A stretch of 64,000 nucleotides of DNA from Sagittula sp048553715 (GTDB lineage: Bacteria; Pseudomonadota; Alphaproteobacteria; Rhodobacterales; Rhodobacteraceae): NCBI RefSeq assembly GCF_048553715.1, contig NZ_JBLZNC010000007.1:62001-126000 (forward strand), written 5' to 3'. How positions within the stretch are numbered: position 1 is the first letter of the stretch; each line of letters opens with the position of its first letter. The position numbers and the translations under genes are program-made. This document shows, in pieces, positions 35,088 through 43,717 of this stretch. The notes under the pieces were generated by a model. That model was given only the letters and a program-made list of their open reading frames with translations. It did not search any database and was not told the DNA's origin.

Positions 35088-36053
35088 TCAGGGGCGTCGG
35101 AGATTCGCCTTGCCCGCAGACCCGGGGAGGGCGCAGAGCATCTCGAAAAGGTAGTTCGCCGCGATGACAGCCGTATTACCGGATGTGTCGTAGGGGGGTG
35201 ACACTTCGACCAGGTCTCCGCCAACCAGATTCAGACCGGCGCAGCCGCGGATGATCTCCAGCCCTTGAATGGTCGTCAGCCCGCCGACCTCGACGGTTCC
35301 CGTTCCGGGCGCAAAAGCAGGGTCGAGGCTGTCGATGTCATAGCTGAGGTAAACAGGCGCATCCCCGACCTGCGACCGGATCTGATCCATCAGTGGCGCG
35401 AGCGATTTGTGCCAACAGTCTTCCGCCGGAATGACGGTCCAGCCCTGATCACGCCCCCAGTCAAAATCATCGGGACTGTAGCCACTGCCGCGCAGGCCGA
35501 TCTGGAACACCTTGTCGTTCAGCAATAGCCCATCCTCATGGGCGCGTCGGAAAGGACAGCCATGCGCGACGGACTCGCCAAACATCTGGTCGTTGGTGTC
35601 AGAGTGCGCGTCCACATGGATCAGCGCGACCGGCCCGTGCGTCTCGGCCATCGCGCGCAGGATCGGCCAGGTCAGCGTGTGATCCCCGCCAAGCGTCAGC
35701 GGGATGCATCCATGGGACAGGATCGCGCGATATGTGTCGGTGATGATGTCGACGGATTTTTTTAGATCAAAGGTGTTGATCGGCACGTCGCCGATGTCCG
35801 CCACTTGCATATGGTCAAACGGCGCGGCGCGGGTCGCCATATTATAGGGGCGGATCATCCGGCTTTCGTCGCGGATCTGGCGCGGACCCAAACGGGTCCC
35901 AGAGCGGTTCGATGTGCCGATGTCCATCGGAATGCCGACAAAGCAAGCATCCAGCCCCTCGGCACTGTCTTGGGTGGGCAGGCGCATCATTGTGGCGGGG
36001 CCGCCCATGCGCGGCATGGTGTTGCCGCCAAGCGGTTGGTTGAGATCGGGCAT
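35088..36053 (-). CDS. speB: Agmatinase / guanidino-amidinohydrolase (ureohydrolase family)
   Basis: 321 aa. The binuclear manganese ligands are visible in LGGDHTLTWPI, HVDAHSDTND and SYDIDSLDPAFAPGTGT. The family hydrolyses agmatine to putrescine and urea, or related guanidino acids such as guanidinobutyrate; the substrate is not certain from sequence. It is the gene directly upstream of repABC on the same strand, with its stop close to the parS pair. A TetR-type gene ends 75 bases upstream of its start. Confidence 0.88.
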   Translation of the reverse strand: MPDLNQPLGGNTMPRMGGPATMMRLPTQDSAEGLDACFVGIPMDIGTSNRSGTRLGPRQIRDESRMIRPYNMATRAAPFDHMQVADIGDVPINTFDLKKSVDIITDTYRAILSHGCIPLTLGGDHTLTWPILRAMAETHGPVALIHVDAHSDTNDQMFGESVAHGCPFRRAHEDGLLLNDKVFQIGLRGSGYSPDDFDWGRDQGWTVIPAEDCWHKSLAPLMDQIRSQVGDAPVYLSYDIDSLDPAFAPGTGTVEVGGLTTIQGLEIIRGCAGLNLVGGDLVEVSPPYDTSGNTAVIAANYLFEMLCALPGSAGKANLRRP

Positions 36054-36128
36054 CGGGCCTCTCGTATCATGTTGCGGGTCATCCGCAGCATGCGTCGAGA
36101 AGCGGGCGCTTTGCCAGCGCGTTCTGTG

Positions 36129-36722
36129 TTAGCCCTGCGCCAGGCGCCCCAGCTCGTCGGCGAGGTCGTCACACAGTTCCGTCATCTGCTGCGGATCGGT
36201 TTCGCGTTGCGCCTGCACCTTCAGGCCAAAGATATAGGTCTGGATGCGGCGGGCCACCCGACGGGTGTCGCAGGTGGCGGGCAGTTCCGATGTTTCCTGC
36301 GCGCGGTCCAAGGCGCGGGCGATCAGCCCTTCGATCCGGTCAAGCTGTTCGACGATCAGCGCGCGCAGCGCGCTGTCTTGTTGAACTTCGAGCAGGGATT
36401 TCACCAACATGCAGGCGGTCGACGGACGATCGCAGGGCGACAGAACCGACAGGCTGCGCAGGTGCGCCTGCAGTGCGGCAAGCGGGGCAGGGCTGGTGTC
36501 GATCATCCGCTCCATATCGCCTGCCATGCGGTCGGCATAGCGTCCGATGGTCGCGCGGAACAGGGCTTCCTTGCTTTGGAACGCCGCATAGATCGAGCCG
36601 GGCTTCATCGAGAGCGCATGTTCGAGATCCTTCAGGGACGTGGCGTGATAGCCTTTCGTCCAGAAAAGGTTCATCGCGGCCTCAAGGGCGGTGTCGCGGT
36701 CGTATGTTGCGTGGCGTGCCAT
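36129..36722 (-). CDS. TetR/AcrR-family transcriptional regulator
   Basis: 197 aa. The N-terminal HTH contains ALEAAMNLFWTKGYHATSLKDLE and the helix MKPGSIYAAFQSKEAL, typical of TetR repressors. The C-terminal ligand-binding domain is helical and matches the group with a C-terminal TetR_C domain. It is divergent from the carboxymuconolactone-decarboxylase-like gene, and two operator-like palindromes lie between them, so it probably represses both. Confidence 0.9.
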   Translation of the reverse strand: MARHATYDRDTALEAAMNLFWTKGYHATSLKDLEHALSMKPGSIYAAFQSKEALFRATIGRYADRMAGDMERMIDTSPAPLAALQAHLRSLSVLSPCDRPSTACMLVKSLLEVQQDSALRALIVEQLDRIEGLIARALDRAQETSELPATCDTRRVARRIQTYIFGLKVQAQRETDPQQMTELCDDLADELGRLAQG

Positions 36723-36777
36723 GGCGGGTGTTGTACCGCATGGCGGGGCAGGGGGGCAATGTGCTCACAAAGATGTG

Positions 36778-36793
36778 TTGAGTGATCGTTCAA
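36778..36793. promoter_or_regulatory. TetR operator candidate, copy 1
   Basis: TTGAGTGATCGTTCAA, an imperfect palindrome in the divergent promoter region, 24 bases from the second copy. Confidence 0.6.
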
Positions 36794-36801
36794 GAAAGGT
36801 G

Positions 36802-36817
36802 TTGAGCAATCACTCAA
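36802..36817. promoter_or_regulatory. TetR operator candidate, copy 2
   Basis: TTGAGCAATCACTCAA shares TTGA-N8-TCAA with copy 1. The close pair suggests cooperative binding by TetR-family dimers. Confidence 0.6.
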
Positions 36818-36867
36818 GAATTGTCAGGTAGGGGGCATCCGAAACGACGCCCAGAGAGGATTACCCC

Positions 36868-37431
36868 ATGGCAAAGTTCGAAAAGCTCGACGAAACCAAC
36901 GCACCCGAAGCATCCCAGCCGCTGATCGCGAAATCCAAAGCCGCCTTTGGCCGCCTGCCAGGTCTGCACGCTGTGATGGCGCGCGCGCCGTCGCTGCTGG
37001 ACGGCTATCAGGTTCTGCACCGCCTGTTTGCGGAAGAGACCTCTTTCGACGCGGATGAGAAGACCGTCGTTTGGCAGACCATCAACGTCTACCACGAATG
37101 CCACTACTGCGTTCCCGCGCACACCGGCATTGCAAAGATGATGAAGGTCGACGACGCGATTTCCAACGCGCTGCGTGACGAAACCCCGCTGCCCAGCGAA
37201 AAGCTGGAAGCGCTGCGCACCTTCACGCTGAAAATGACCGACAGCCGCGGTAACCCGACCGACGCTGACCTCGAGGCGTTCTATGCCGCAGGCTACGGCG
37301 AGCAGCAGGTGCTGGAAATCGTTCTGGGCATCGCTCAGAAAGTGATGTCCAACTACACCAACCACTTGGCGGAAACGCCTGTGGACGCGCCGATGCAGCA
37401 GTTCGCATGGACGCCGAAGTCCAAGCGCTAA
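36868..37431 (+). CDS. Carboxymuconolactone decarboxylase/AhpD-like protein
   Basis: 187 aa. The alkylhydroperoxidase-like redox motif is seen in HECHYCVPAHTGIAKM (CxxC followed by His). The helical bundle family includes AhpD-like peroxidases and carboxymuconolactone decarboxylases; the CxxC-H form suggests redox activity rather than decarboxylation. It is preceded by AGAGGAT and controlled from the region with two TetR-type operators. It ends next to the convergent phosphopantetheinyl transferase gene, with a hairpin across the boundary. Confidence 0.85.
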   Translation: MAKFEKLDETNAPEASQPLIAKSKAAFGRLPGLHAVMARAPSLLDGYQVLHRLFAEETSFDADEKTVVWQTINVYHECHYCVPAHTGIAKMMKVDDAISNALRDETPLPSEKLEALRTFTLKMTDSRGNPTDADLEAFYAAGYGEQQVLEIVLGIAQKVMSNYTNHLAETPVDAPMQQFAWTPKSKR

Positions 37432-37444
37432 GCTTATGACAGGG

Positions 37445-37465
37445 CAGGGGGCTTTAGGCCCCCTG
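37445..37465. terminator. Terminator hairpin between the AhpD-like gene and the convergent PPTase gene
   Basis: Arms CAGGGGGC (37445-37452) and GCCCCCTG (37458-37465) with a 5-base loop, followed by TTCGATTTT on the plus strand. It overlaps the PPTase stop codon and can serve both directions. Confidence 0.65.
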
Positions 37466-38110
37466 TTCGATTTTCAGCATATGCCCCAAGGTGTTGAGGG
37501 CCTCTATCGCGTGCGGGCCTGCGCTGAATGCGGACAGATGATGACCGGCGACACGCCAAATGCGGCCCGTGGTCCCGGATAGTTTGTCACTTGGCCTGTG
37601 TGCTTTCATCACCTCCGCCGTGATGTGCCCATCGTCGATGCGCAGCACCACATCCCGAAACTCCAAAAATACATCCGTCACAGGGTGCCACAATTTGTAA
37701 AACGCCTCTTTCGCGCAGAACAGCTCGGTCAGGGTCAGCTGTGGGTCGTCATCAGGGTGGCAGACAACGTCTGACAGTGCGGCCTCGACCGATTTTTCCT
37801 CAGCCAGATCTACGCCAATCCCCGGTACATTCTCCGCCCGTCCCGCAATGGCCGCGCAAAGCTGATCGCTGTGGCTGATCGACCCACAAAACCCATCCGG
37901 CCAAATCGGCGCGCGATTGTCACCCCGCGCGACGTAGGTTTCCGAGGCACCTTGCGCCGTCAGACACTGTTCCGCCAAGGCGCGGCCCGTCAGAAATTCC
38001 AGCTGGCGTTTCGGCACGCCCGTGGCACTGTATCGAGAGGGCAGGGGCCGGACCCCACCCAAGGGGGCGATCCGACAACTGAAAAGCGGCGTGTCGCAAG
38101 AGAACATCAT
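37454..38110 (-). CDS. 4'-phosphopantetheinyl transferase superfamily protein (EntD/Sfp type)
   Basis: 218 aa. The magnesium-binding motif is PGIGVDLAEEKSVE and the second motif is LTELFCAKEAFYKLW; GSISHSDQLCAAI precedes them. It transfers the phosphopantetheine arm of CoA onto carrier proteins of fatty-acid, polyketide or siderophore synthases. No carrier-protein or synthase gene is near, so its client is elsewhere. The longest open start is used; an ATG at the second codon is equally possible. Confidence 0.9.
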   Translation of the reverse strand: MMFSCDTPLFSCRIAPLGGVRPLPSRYSATGVPKRQLEFLTGRALAEQCLTAQGASETYVARGDNRAPIWPDGFCGSISHSDQLCAAIAGRAENVPGIGVDLAEEKSVEAALSDVVCHPDDDPQLTLTELFCAKEAFYKLWHPVTDVFLEFRDVVLRIDDGHITAEVMKAHRPSDKLSGTTGRIWRVAGHHLSAFSAGPHAIEALNTLGHMLKIEQGA

Positions 38111-38235
38111 GCCGCAATCTTAGGTTTGCCAGAACAGGGATCACAAGGGCTGTCCAAGGCAAATCATTGCCCTAAACTTGGTGCGAACGGGTTTGAAGCT
38201 GTCTTCGATCAGCGATACAGTCACCAGGAGAGTAA

Positions 38236-38781
38236 GTGCCGGAATTGGAATGCAAAATGACGCTGCCGACACCGATTGCCGATCTTTTGGGACGCAGCTC
38301 TATTGCGGTGACCATCGGCGATCTGACACAGGCGGATTGTCCCCTGGTCGGGGCGAGCGAGCGTTTCCTGACCATGACTGGATATGATCGCGACGAGGTC
38401 ATTGGCCGCAATTGCCGCTTTTTACAGCCAAACGATGGCGCGGGACCGGTGCGGGATCGGATGCGCGAATTTATCTATTCCGACGGGGCCGCCGACGACC
38501 AGTTTCTGATCCCGAACGAGCGTAAAGACGGCACGCCGTTCATTAACCTTGTGTACATGTCGAAGCTGCTGCGCAACGGCGCGCCTTGGCTGATCCTTGC
38601 ATCGCAATTCGACGTCACGCGGGCCACGGCGCAATCGGCGGCGGCCTATGCGGAAACGCTGGCGCGCGATGTTCAGGCCTTGCGCGATGTGTTGAGCCCT
38701 GATCAGATCGAGATCATGGGAAGCTATACGATCATGGCGAATACAACCGCGCTCGTGGCGCGCACGCGATTGGATTACTGA
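38236..38781 (+). CDS. Short LOV (light-oxygen-voltage) photosensory protein
   Basis: 181 aa from a GTG at 38236, chosen because CAGGAG lies five bases upstream; an ATG seven codons later is the alternative. The PAS core contains the LOV signature GRNCRFLQ with Cys60, the residue that forms the flavin adduct on blue light. A C-terminal helical tail follows, with no output domain. It sits four bases before the CheB-CheR-PAS-HWE kinase gene, which implies a shared transcript and probably a shared signalling path. Confidence 0.85.
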   Translation: MPELECKMTLPTPIADLLGRSSIAVTIGDLTQADCPLVGASERFLTMTGYDRDEVIGRNCRFLQPNDGAGPVRDRMREFIYSDGAADDQFLIPNERKDGTPFINLVYMSKLLRNGAPWLILASQFDVTRATAQSAAAYAETLARDVQALRDVLSPDQIEIMGSYTIMANTTALVARTRLDY

Positions 38782-38785
38782 ACAG

Positions 38786-41700
38786 ATGAAAAATGCGTTT
38801 CCCGTCGTCGGTGTTGGCGCCTCTGCCGGAGGGCTGGAGGCGCTGCGCGAGCTGTTTTCTGGGCCTGCGGGCGACGTCAAGCTGGGCATGTCCTTTGTCG
38901 TGATCCAGCATCTCGATCCGAACCATGAATCGCTTATGGCGCAGTTGATCGAACGCTATACGTCGATGACCGTGACGCAGGCTGCAGGCGGCGAAGTGTT
39001 GGAGCAGGACCATATCTATGTGATCCCGCCGGGGCACGGGCTGTCCATCCAAGCGGGGCGGCTGCATCTGACAGAGTTCACCGATCCGCGCGGGTTGCGC
39101 CGCCCGATCGACGATTTCTTTGAAACACTGGCGCGGGACTGCGGGCCGCTGTCGGCCTGTGTGATTTTGTCGGGCACCGGCGCGGATGGCACGCGCGGTT
39201 TGCGCGCGATCAAGGAATACGGCGGGGTCTGCGTGGTCCAGGATCCCGAAAGCGCGAGCTATGACGGGATGCCGACCTCTGCCATCGGAACCGGTCTGGC
39301 GGATTACGTAGCGCATCCGTCTGACATTCTGAACATCCTCAACCGGTTCTTTGATTTCTCGGAGACACAAAAGCAGGCGGATGTGTCCACCGAGATTTTC
39401 GATTTCATCAAGGACATCTGCGACACGATCCAGCACCGGCTGGGCCATGATTTCACCAAATACAAACGATCGACGCTGTCGCGCAGGATTGCGCGCCGCA
39501 TGCAGGTGCGCGGTCTGGAATCCCCGCGCGACTATCTGACAATCGTGCGCTCCGATGATGAGGAATGCGCAGCCCTGTTCCAGGACCTGTTGATCAACGT
39601 CACGCGGTTTTTCCGTGATCCGGTGGAATTCGGTCATCTTGACGAGATGGTGGTGCGTCCCTTGGTCGACAGTTGCGATCCTGACGGGGAAATCCGCGTG
39701 TGGGTGGCGGGATGTTCCAGCGGCGAGGAGGCCTATTCCATTGCGATGCTGTTGCACCGCGCGATGCTGATGGCTGGCAAGAAACCTTTGGTGCAGGTCT
39801 TTGCCACGGATATTGACCCGAAAATGCTGGATATTGCGCGGGCAGGGGCCTATCCGCTGTCCGCCTTGCCCGACATCCCCGAGGATCTGCGCAACCGGTA
39901 CACGGTGGCGGGCAGCAACAGCTTTACCATCACGCAGAATATCCGCGATATGGTGCGGTTCAGCCTGCATAGCGTGATCAAGGACCCGCCGTTTTCCAAA
40001 ATTGATCTGGTGTCCTGCCGGAACCTGTTGATCTATTTCGACGAGAGCCTTCAGCGTGACGTGGTGCCTTTGCTGCATTTCTCGCTGCGCGAGGATGGCT
40101 ATCTTTTCCTTGGCGCATCCGAGGCGATCAGCCGCTACGAGGACATGTTCCGCATTGTCAGCCAATCCGCGCGATTGTTCCGGCGACAAAAGGGGGCCGC
40201 CCGCTACAGCCTGCGTTTGCCGCAACAAAATCGGCCCAATTTGCCGACCCCGCAGCCCTTTTCGGTGCAAACAACGCGCCGTCCGAACCAGAACTCCGCC
40301 GAGCAGACCGCTTTGCGGCGACTGGCAGAGGCGTATGCGCCGGCCAGCATGTTGGTGGATTCCGGGGGCAATCTGCTGCACAGGTACGGGAATCTGTCTA
40401 AGTTCCTTGATTTTCCTGACGGGCGGGAACGGTCATTGCACGTGCCCAGTCTGGCCAAACACGGCCTGCGCGAGGTGATCGGTGGCCAGATCCGCGACGC
40501 CTCGTCCAAGCAGCGCAAGCTGTTGGTGCGCGACGTGCAGGTGGACACGGGCCTTGGGAAACTGGGCTGTGACGTGATGTGCGAACCGCTGGAGGACGGA
40601 ACCGTTCTGGTGATTCTGCGCGAGACCGGCGTGCTGGTGCCTTCAGTGCCTGACGGGTTTGAGGAAATCGAGCCCGGCGATGGTCATCTGCGCTATCTCG
40701 AACTGGAGTTGCAAAGCACGCGCCACCGGCTCGACACCACCGTCGAGGAGTTGGAAACCACCAACGAAGAGCTCAAAAGCTCGAACGAAGAAATGTTGTC
40801 GATGAACGAAGAGCTTCAGTCGACCAACGAAGAGCTGACCACAGTTAACGATGAGCTGAAAAGCAAGGTTGATGAATTGGTCGTGGCCAACACGGATCTG
40901 TCGAACTTCTTCAATTCCACAGAGCTTGCGGTGGTTGTGGTTGATCAGGATCTGCGCGTGCGCAGCTTCACCGAAGCGGCAGGCCAGCTGTTCGGTCTGG
41001 AAAAGGGCAGCGTGGGTCACCGCTTTGGCGATGTGTCCGGCGGGTTGAGCGGCACGGATTTCGTGGGACCCTTGGCGCAGGCCGCGGGAGAGGCGAGCGC
41101 GCAGGAATTCCGCGTGCATTCCGAAGACACGGATCAGGATTTTGTCGCGCGGGCGCTGCCGTACAAACGCAATGACGGAACGTACGCCGGGGCGACGCTG
41201 GTTCTGGCGGATGTGACGGATACGCTGAAACTTGAACGCAATCTCGAAGAGGAACGCCACCGCCTGCAACTGGCGTTGAAGGTCGCGCGGATCGGCGTTT
41301 GGGAATATGAACCCGTCTCTGACCAGACCCGCATCGACGAGACGGAACGGGAATTGCTGGACGTTGACCCCGAAGAGGGCGCGCAGATGGAAACCATTCT
41401 GGCCCGTCTCGAACCCGAGGCTCGCGATAGGGTGAACGGTGCCCTGCGACAGGCAATGGACGGCACGCGCGATTTCAACGAGATCTTTGCCTTGCCGTTG
41501 CGCGATGGCGGGCGTCGCTGGCTGCACGGCATGGGGCGGCGCTATGGTGACAGTCTGGACAACAAATTTATCGGGGTGACTTATGACGTCACCGCCGAGC
41601 GTGATCTGCTGGATCAGCGGGAACTGATGATCCGCGAGATGAACCATCGGGTGAAAAACCTGTTCGCGATCATCTCGGCGCTGATCTCGATTTCCGCGCG

Positions 41701-42184
41701 CGAGGCGTCGGATGTGTCGGAATTTGCGATGGGGCTTCGCGCGCGCATCCGGTCGCTGGCCGAAAGCCACGGGCTGACCAACAATGGCGCCGATGTTCGT
41801 CCTGCACCTGTGCGCGAGGTGATCGAGACGGTGCTGCGCCCGTCGCTGTCATCGCAGACGGTCGAGATTACCGGCGACGCTGCGCCGGTGAGGATCGATC
41901 AGATGACCTCGATTGCGCTGATCCTGCACGAATGGGGGACGAATTCGACGAAATACGGCGCGCTGTCGGTGGATGACGGGCGCATCGACGTGTCGATTTC
42001 CGTAGCAGATGGCATGGCGCATGTGGATTGGCGCGAAACCGGCGGCAACGGGGCTGCGACCACAGGCAACGGGTTTGGCACCGCGTTGGTGGATGCGACG
42101 GCCAAACAGCTTGGCGCCACCGTCAATGCCGGCCCGATTGACGGGGGGTTCCAGCGTAAACTGGCATTCCCCTGCGACGGCTAG
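38786..42184 (+). CDS. Hybrid CheB methylesterase - CheR methyltransferase - PAS - HWE histidine kinase
   Basis: 1132 aa. CheB domain about 1-190 with Ser13, His42 and Asp134 (GASAGG, QHLDP, GTGADGT). CheR domain about 200-480 with the SAM site WVAGCSSGEEAYSIAM and LVSCRNLLIYFD. A long coiled coil follows (LETTNEELKSSNEEMLSMNE). One or two PAS domains lie about 700-900. The kinase H-box is EMNHRVKNL (His954), with the HWE/HisKA_2-type HEWGTNSTKYGAL and DWRET. It could methylate, demethylate and phosphorylate in one polypeptide. A LOV gene precedes it and a single-domain regulator converges on it. Confidence 0.9.
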   Translation: MKNAFPVVGVGASAGGLEALRELFSGPAGDVKLGMSFVVIQHLDPNHESLMAQLIERYTSMTVTQAAGGEVLEQDHIYVIPPGHGLSIQAGRLHLTEFTDPRGLRRPIDDFFETLARDCGPLSACVILSGTGADGTRGLRAIKEYGGVCVVQDPESASYDGMPTSAIGTGLADYVAHPSDILNILNRFFDFSETQKQADVSTEIFDFIKDICDTIQHRLGHDFTKYKRSTLSRRIARRMQVRGLESPRDYLTIVRSDDEECAALFQDLLINVTRFFRDPVEFGHLDEMVVRPLVDSCDPDGEIRVWVAGCSSGEEAYSIAMLLHRAMLMAGKKPLVQVFATDIDPKMLDIARAGAYPLSALPDIPEDLRNRYTVAGSNSFTITQNIRDMVRFSLHSVIKDPPFSKIDLVSCRNLLIYFDESLQRDVVPLLHFSLREDGYLFLGASEAISRYEDMFRIVSQSARLFRRQKGAARYSLRLPQQNRPNLPTPQPFSVQTTRRPNQNSAEQTALRRLAEAYAPASMLVDSGGNLLHRYGNLSKFLDFPDGRERSLHVPSLAKHGLREVIGGQIRDASSKQRKLLVRDVQVDTGLGKLGCDVMCEPLEDGTVLVILRETGVLVPSVPDGFEEIEPGDGHLRYLELELQSTRHRLDTTVEELETTNEELKSSNEEMLSMNEELQSTNEELTTVNDELKSKVDELVVANTDLSNFFNSTELAVVVVDQDLRVRSFTEAAGQLFGLEKGSVGHRFGDVSGGLSGTDFVGPLAQAAGEASAQEFRVHSEDTDQDFVARALPYKRNDGTYAGATLVLADVTDTLKLERNLEEERHRLQLALKVARIGVWEYEPVSDQTRIDETERELLDVDPEEGAQMETILARLEPEARDRVNGALRQAMDGTRDFNEIFALPLRDGGRRWLHGMGRRYGDSLDNKFIGVTYDVTAERDLLDQRELMIREMNHRVKNLFAIISALISISAREASDVSEFAMGLRARIRSLAESHGLTNNGADVRPAPVREVIETVLRPSLSSQTVEITGDAAPVRIDQMTSIALILHEWGTNSTKYGALSVDDGRIDVSISVADGMAHVDWRETGGNGAATTGNGFGTALVDATAKQLGATVNAGPIDGGFQRKLAFPCDG

Positions 42185-42186
42185 GG

Positions 42187-42579
42187 TCAGGCGGTGCGGC
42201 GCTGTGGTTCCTGCGCCAATGCGTTCTGGATGTGATCGGGCATGGCGGGTTTGTGGATCTGCGGCGCATCGCGGAATTCAGCCTGCAGGTTGCCTTCGCT
42301 CAGGTCGCCGGAGATAAACACCAGTCGGGTGCCGCGCGCGCGCAGGGCGCGGGCCAGCGGCCAGACTTGCTTGCGCCCGATATTAATGTCCAGAAGGGCC
42401 GCCTCGGGCGTGACGTCTTCGATCAGATCGAATGCCTGATCCAGATTGTGCGCGGGCCCGATGACCGTGCGACCGCTCTCTTCGACGCTCGCCGCCAGAT
42501 CGAGCGCAATCAGCGCCTCGTCATCCAGCACCAAAACAGTGCCGGTTTCCATCTCTGGCGTGGTCGAAGTATTGCTCAC
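42187..42579 (-). CDS. Single-domain response regulator (CheY-like)
   Basis: 130 aa from a GTG at 42579, chosen because AAGGAAAG lies before it; the open frame upstream (to 42933) overlaps the HtpX gene and is rejected. The receiver has the acidic pair in VLDDEA, phosphoacceptor Asp64 (LLDINIG), FISGD and the lysine in IHKPA. No output domain is present. The style matches regulators paired with HWE-family kinases, such as the one whose gene ends two bases away on the opposite strand. Confidence 0.85.
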   Translation of the reverse strand: MSNTSTTPEMETGTVLVLDDEALIALDLAASVEESGRTVIGPAHNLDQAFDLIEDVTPEAALLDINIGRKQVWPLARALRARGTRLVFISGDLSEGNLQAEFRDAPQIHKPAMPDHIQNALAQEPQRRTA

Positions 42580-42754
42580 AGTCTTTCCTTCCGTCACGGA
42601 GTACGCAGGATAAACAGCCGATTGCCGGGTTCGTTCCAGAGCATGGCGGGGAAATTCGGATAGTTGTGCGCATTTTATCACGCATAAGGGGTGTTTTTGC
42701 CAAAAAATGATCTGGCCGAAACATGCCTGCGCGATATTTTTAATGGCTCCCTGT

Positions 42755-42795
42755 CTTTGCCAAGCTGAGATCGTCCCCCATATATTTTGGCAAAG
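42755..42795. promoter_or_regulatory. Promoter region of htpX with inverted repeat and heat-shock-like -10
   Basis: CTTTGCCAA (42755-42763) and TTGGCAAAG (42787-42795) form an inverted repeat with 9-base arms. Between them CCCCATATAT (42776-42785) resembles a sigma-32 -10, and CTTTGC could act as a weak -35, 15 bases away. A third TTTTGCCAAA-like copy lies near 42695-42705. HtpX is commonly heat-shock controlled, which supports the reading. Confidence 0.4.
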
Positions 42796-42814
42796 AGATT
42801 GCTGAGAGCGGGCT

Positions 42815-43717
42815 ATGGGATACGTAAAGACCGGAATTTTGATGGCTGCCATGACGGCGTTGTTCATGGGCGTCGGGTATCTTCTGGGCGGCAGCGGCGG
42901 CGCGTTGATCGCGCTTGTGGTCGCTGCGGGCATGAACCTTTATGCATGGTACGGGTCTGACACGGCGGTGCTGCGGATGCACAACGCCCAGCCGGTGACG
43001 CGCGGCGACCGCTATGGGCTGACCGATATGGTGGCGCAATTGTCGGCCAATGCGCAGCTTCCGATGCCTGCGGTCTACATCATAAACGAGGCGCAGCCCA
43101 ATGCCTTTGCCACTGGGCGCAATCCCGAAAACGCCGCCGTCGCGGTGACCACTGGCCTGATACAAACGCTCAGCCGCGAGGAGCTTGCAGGCGTTGTGGC
43201 GCATGAATTGGCGCATATTCAGAACCGCGACACGCTGATCATGACGATCACCGCCACCTTTGCCGGTGCGATCACGATGCTGGCCAATTTCGCCATGTTC
43301 TTTGGTGGGCGGGACAACCGGATGGGGTTGATCGGGACCTTGGCGATGATGTTCCTTGCGCCTTTCGCGGCGATGCTGGTGCAAATGGCGATCTCGCGCA
43401 CCCGCGAATATGCGGCGGATAAGGCAGGGGCCGAGATATGTGGCAATCCGATGTGGCTTGCCTCAGCCTTGGAGCGGATTCAACAGGGGGCGGCGCGCAT
43501 CGACAACGATGTGGCCGAACGCCATCCGGCTTCGGCGCATATGTTCATTATCAACCCGTTGCACGCCCACAAACGCGACAATCTGTTTGCGACCCACCCC
43601 GCGACCGAGAACCGGATTGCGGCGCTGCGACAGATGGCGGGGGCTACGGCACCGCGCAAACCACTGCGGCCAAGACCCACGCGGCAAAATCGCGGCGGCA
43701 ACGGCCCGTGGGGGTGA
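42815..43717 (+). CDS. htpX: HtpX-type membrane metalloprotease (M48 family)
   Basis: 300 aa. Two N-terminal membrane helices, then the zinc motif HELAH in VVAHELAHIQNRDTL, two further helices and the third ligand segment SRTREYAADKAGAEI. It degrades damaged inner-membrane proteins in the cytoplasm-facing quality-control system. The C-terminus is Arg/Gly-rich. The stop abuts the convergent LacI-type gene with no gap (TGATCA). Confidence 0.93.
   Translation: MGYVKTGILMAAMTALFMGVGYLLGGSGGALIALVVAAGMNLYAWYGSDTAVLRMHNAQPVTRGDRYGLTDMVAQLSANAQLPMPAVYIINEAQPNAFATGRNPENAAVAVTTGLIQTLSREELAGVVAHELAHIQNRDTLIMTITATFAGAITMLANFAMFFGGRDNRMGLIGTLAMMFLAPFAAMLVQMAISRTREYAADKAGAEICGNPMWLASALERIQQGAARIDNDVAERHPASAHMFIINPLHAHKRDNLFATHPATENRIAALRQMAGATAPRKPLRPRPTRQNRGGNGPWG

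Noticed and set aside
42612..42637. GGAAC-N17-GTTT on the minus strand before the single-domain response regulator
   Set aside because: It resembles an EcfG general-stress promoter, but the -10 has T instead of the usual C before GTT, and one match is too little to claim.
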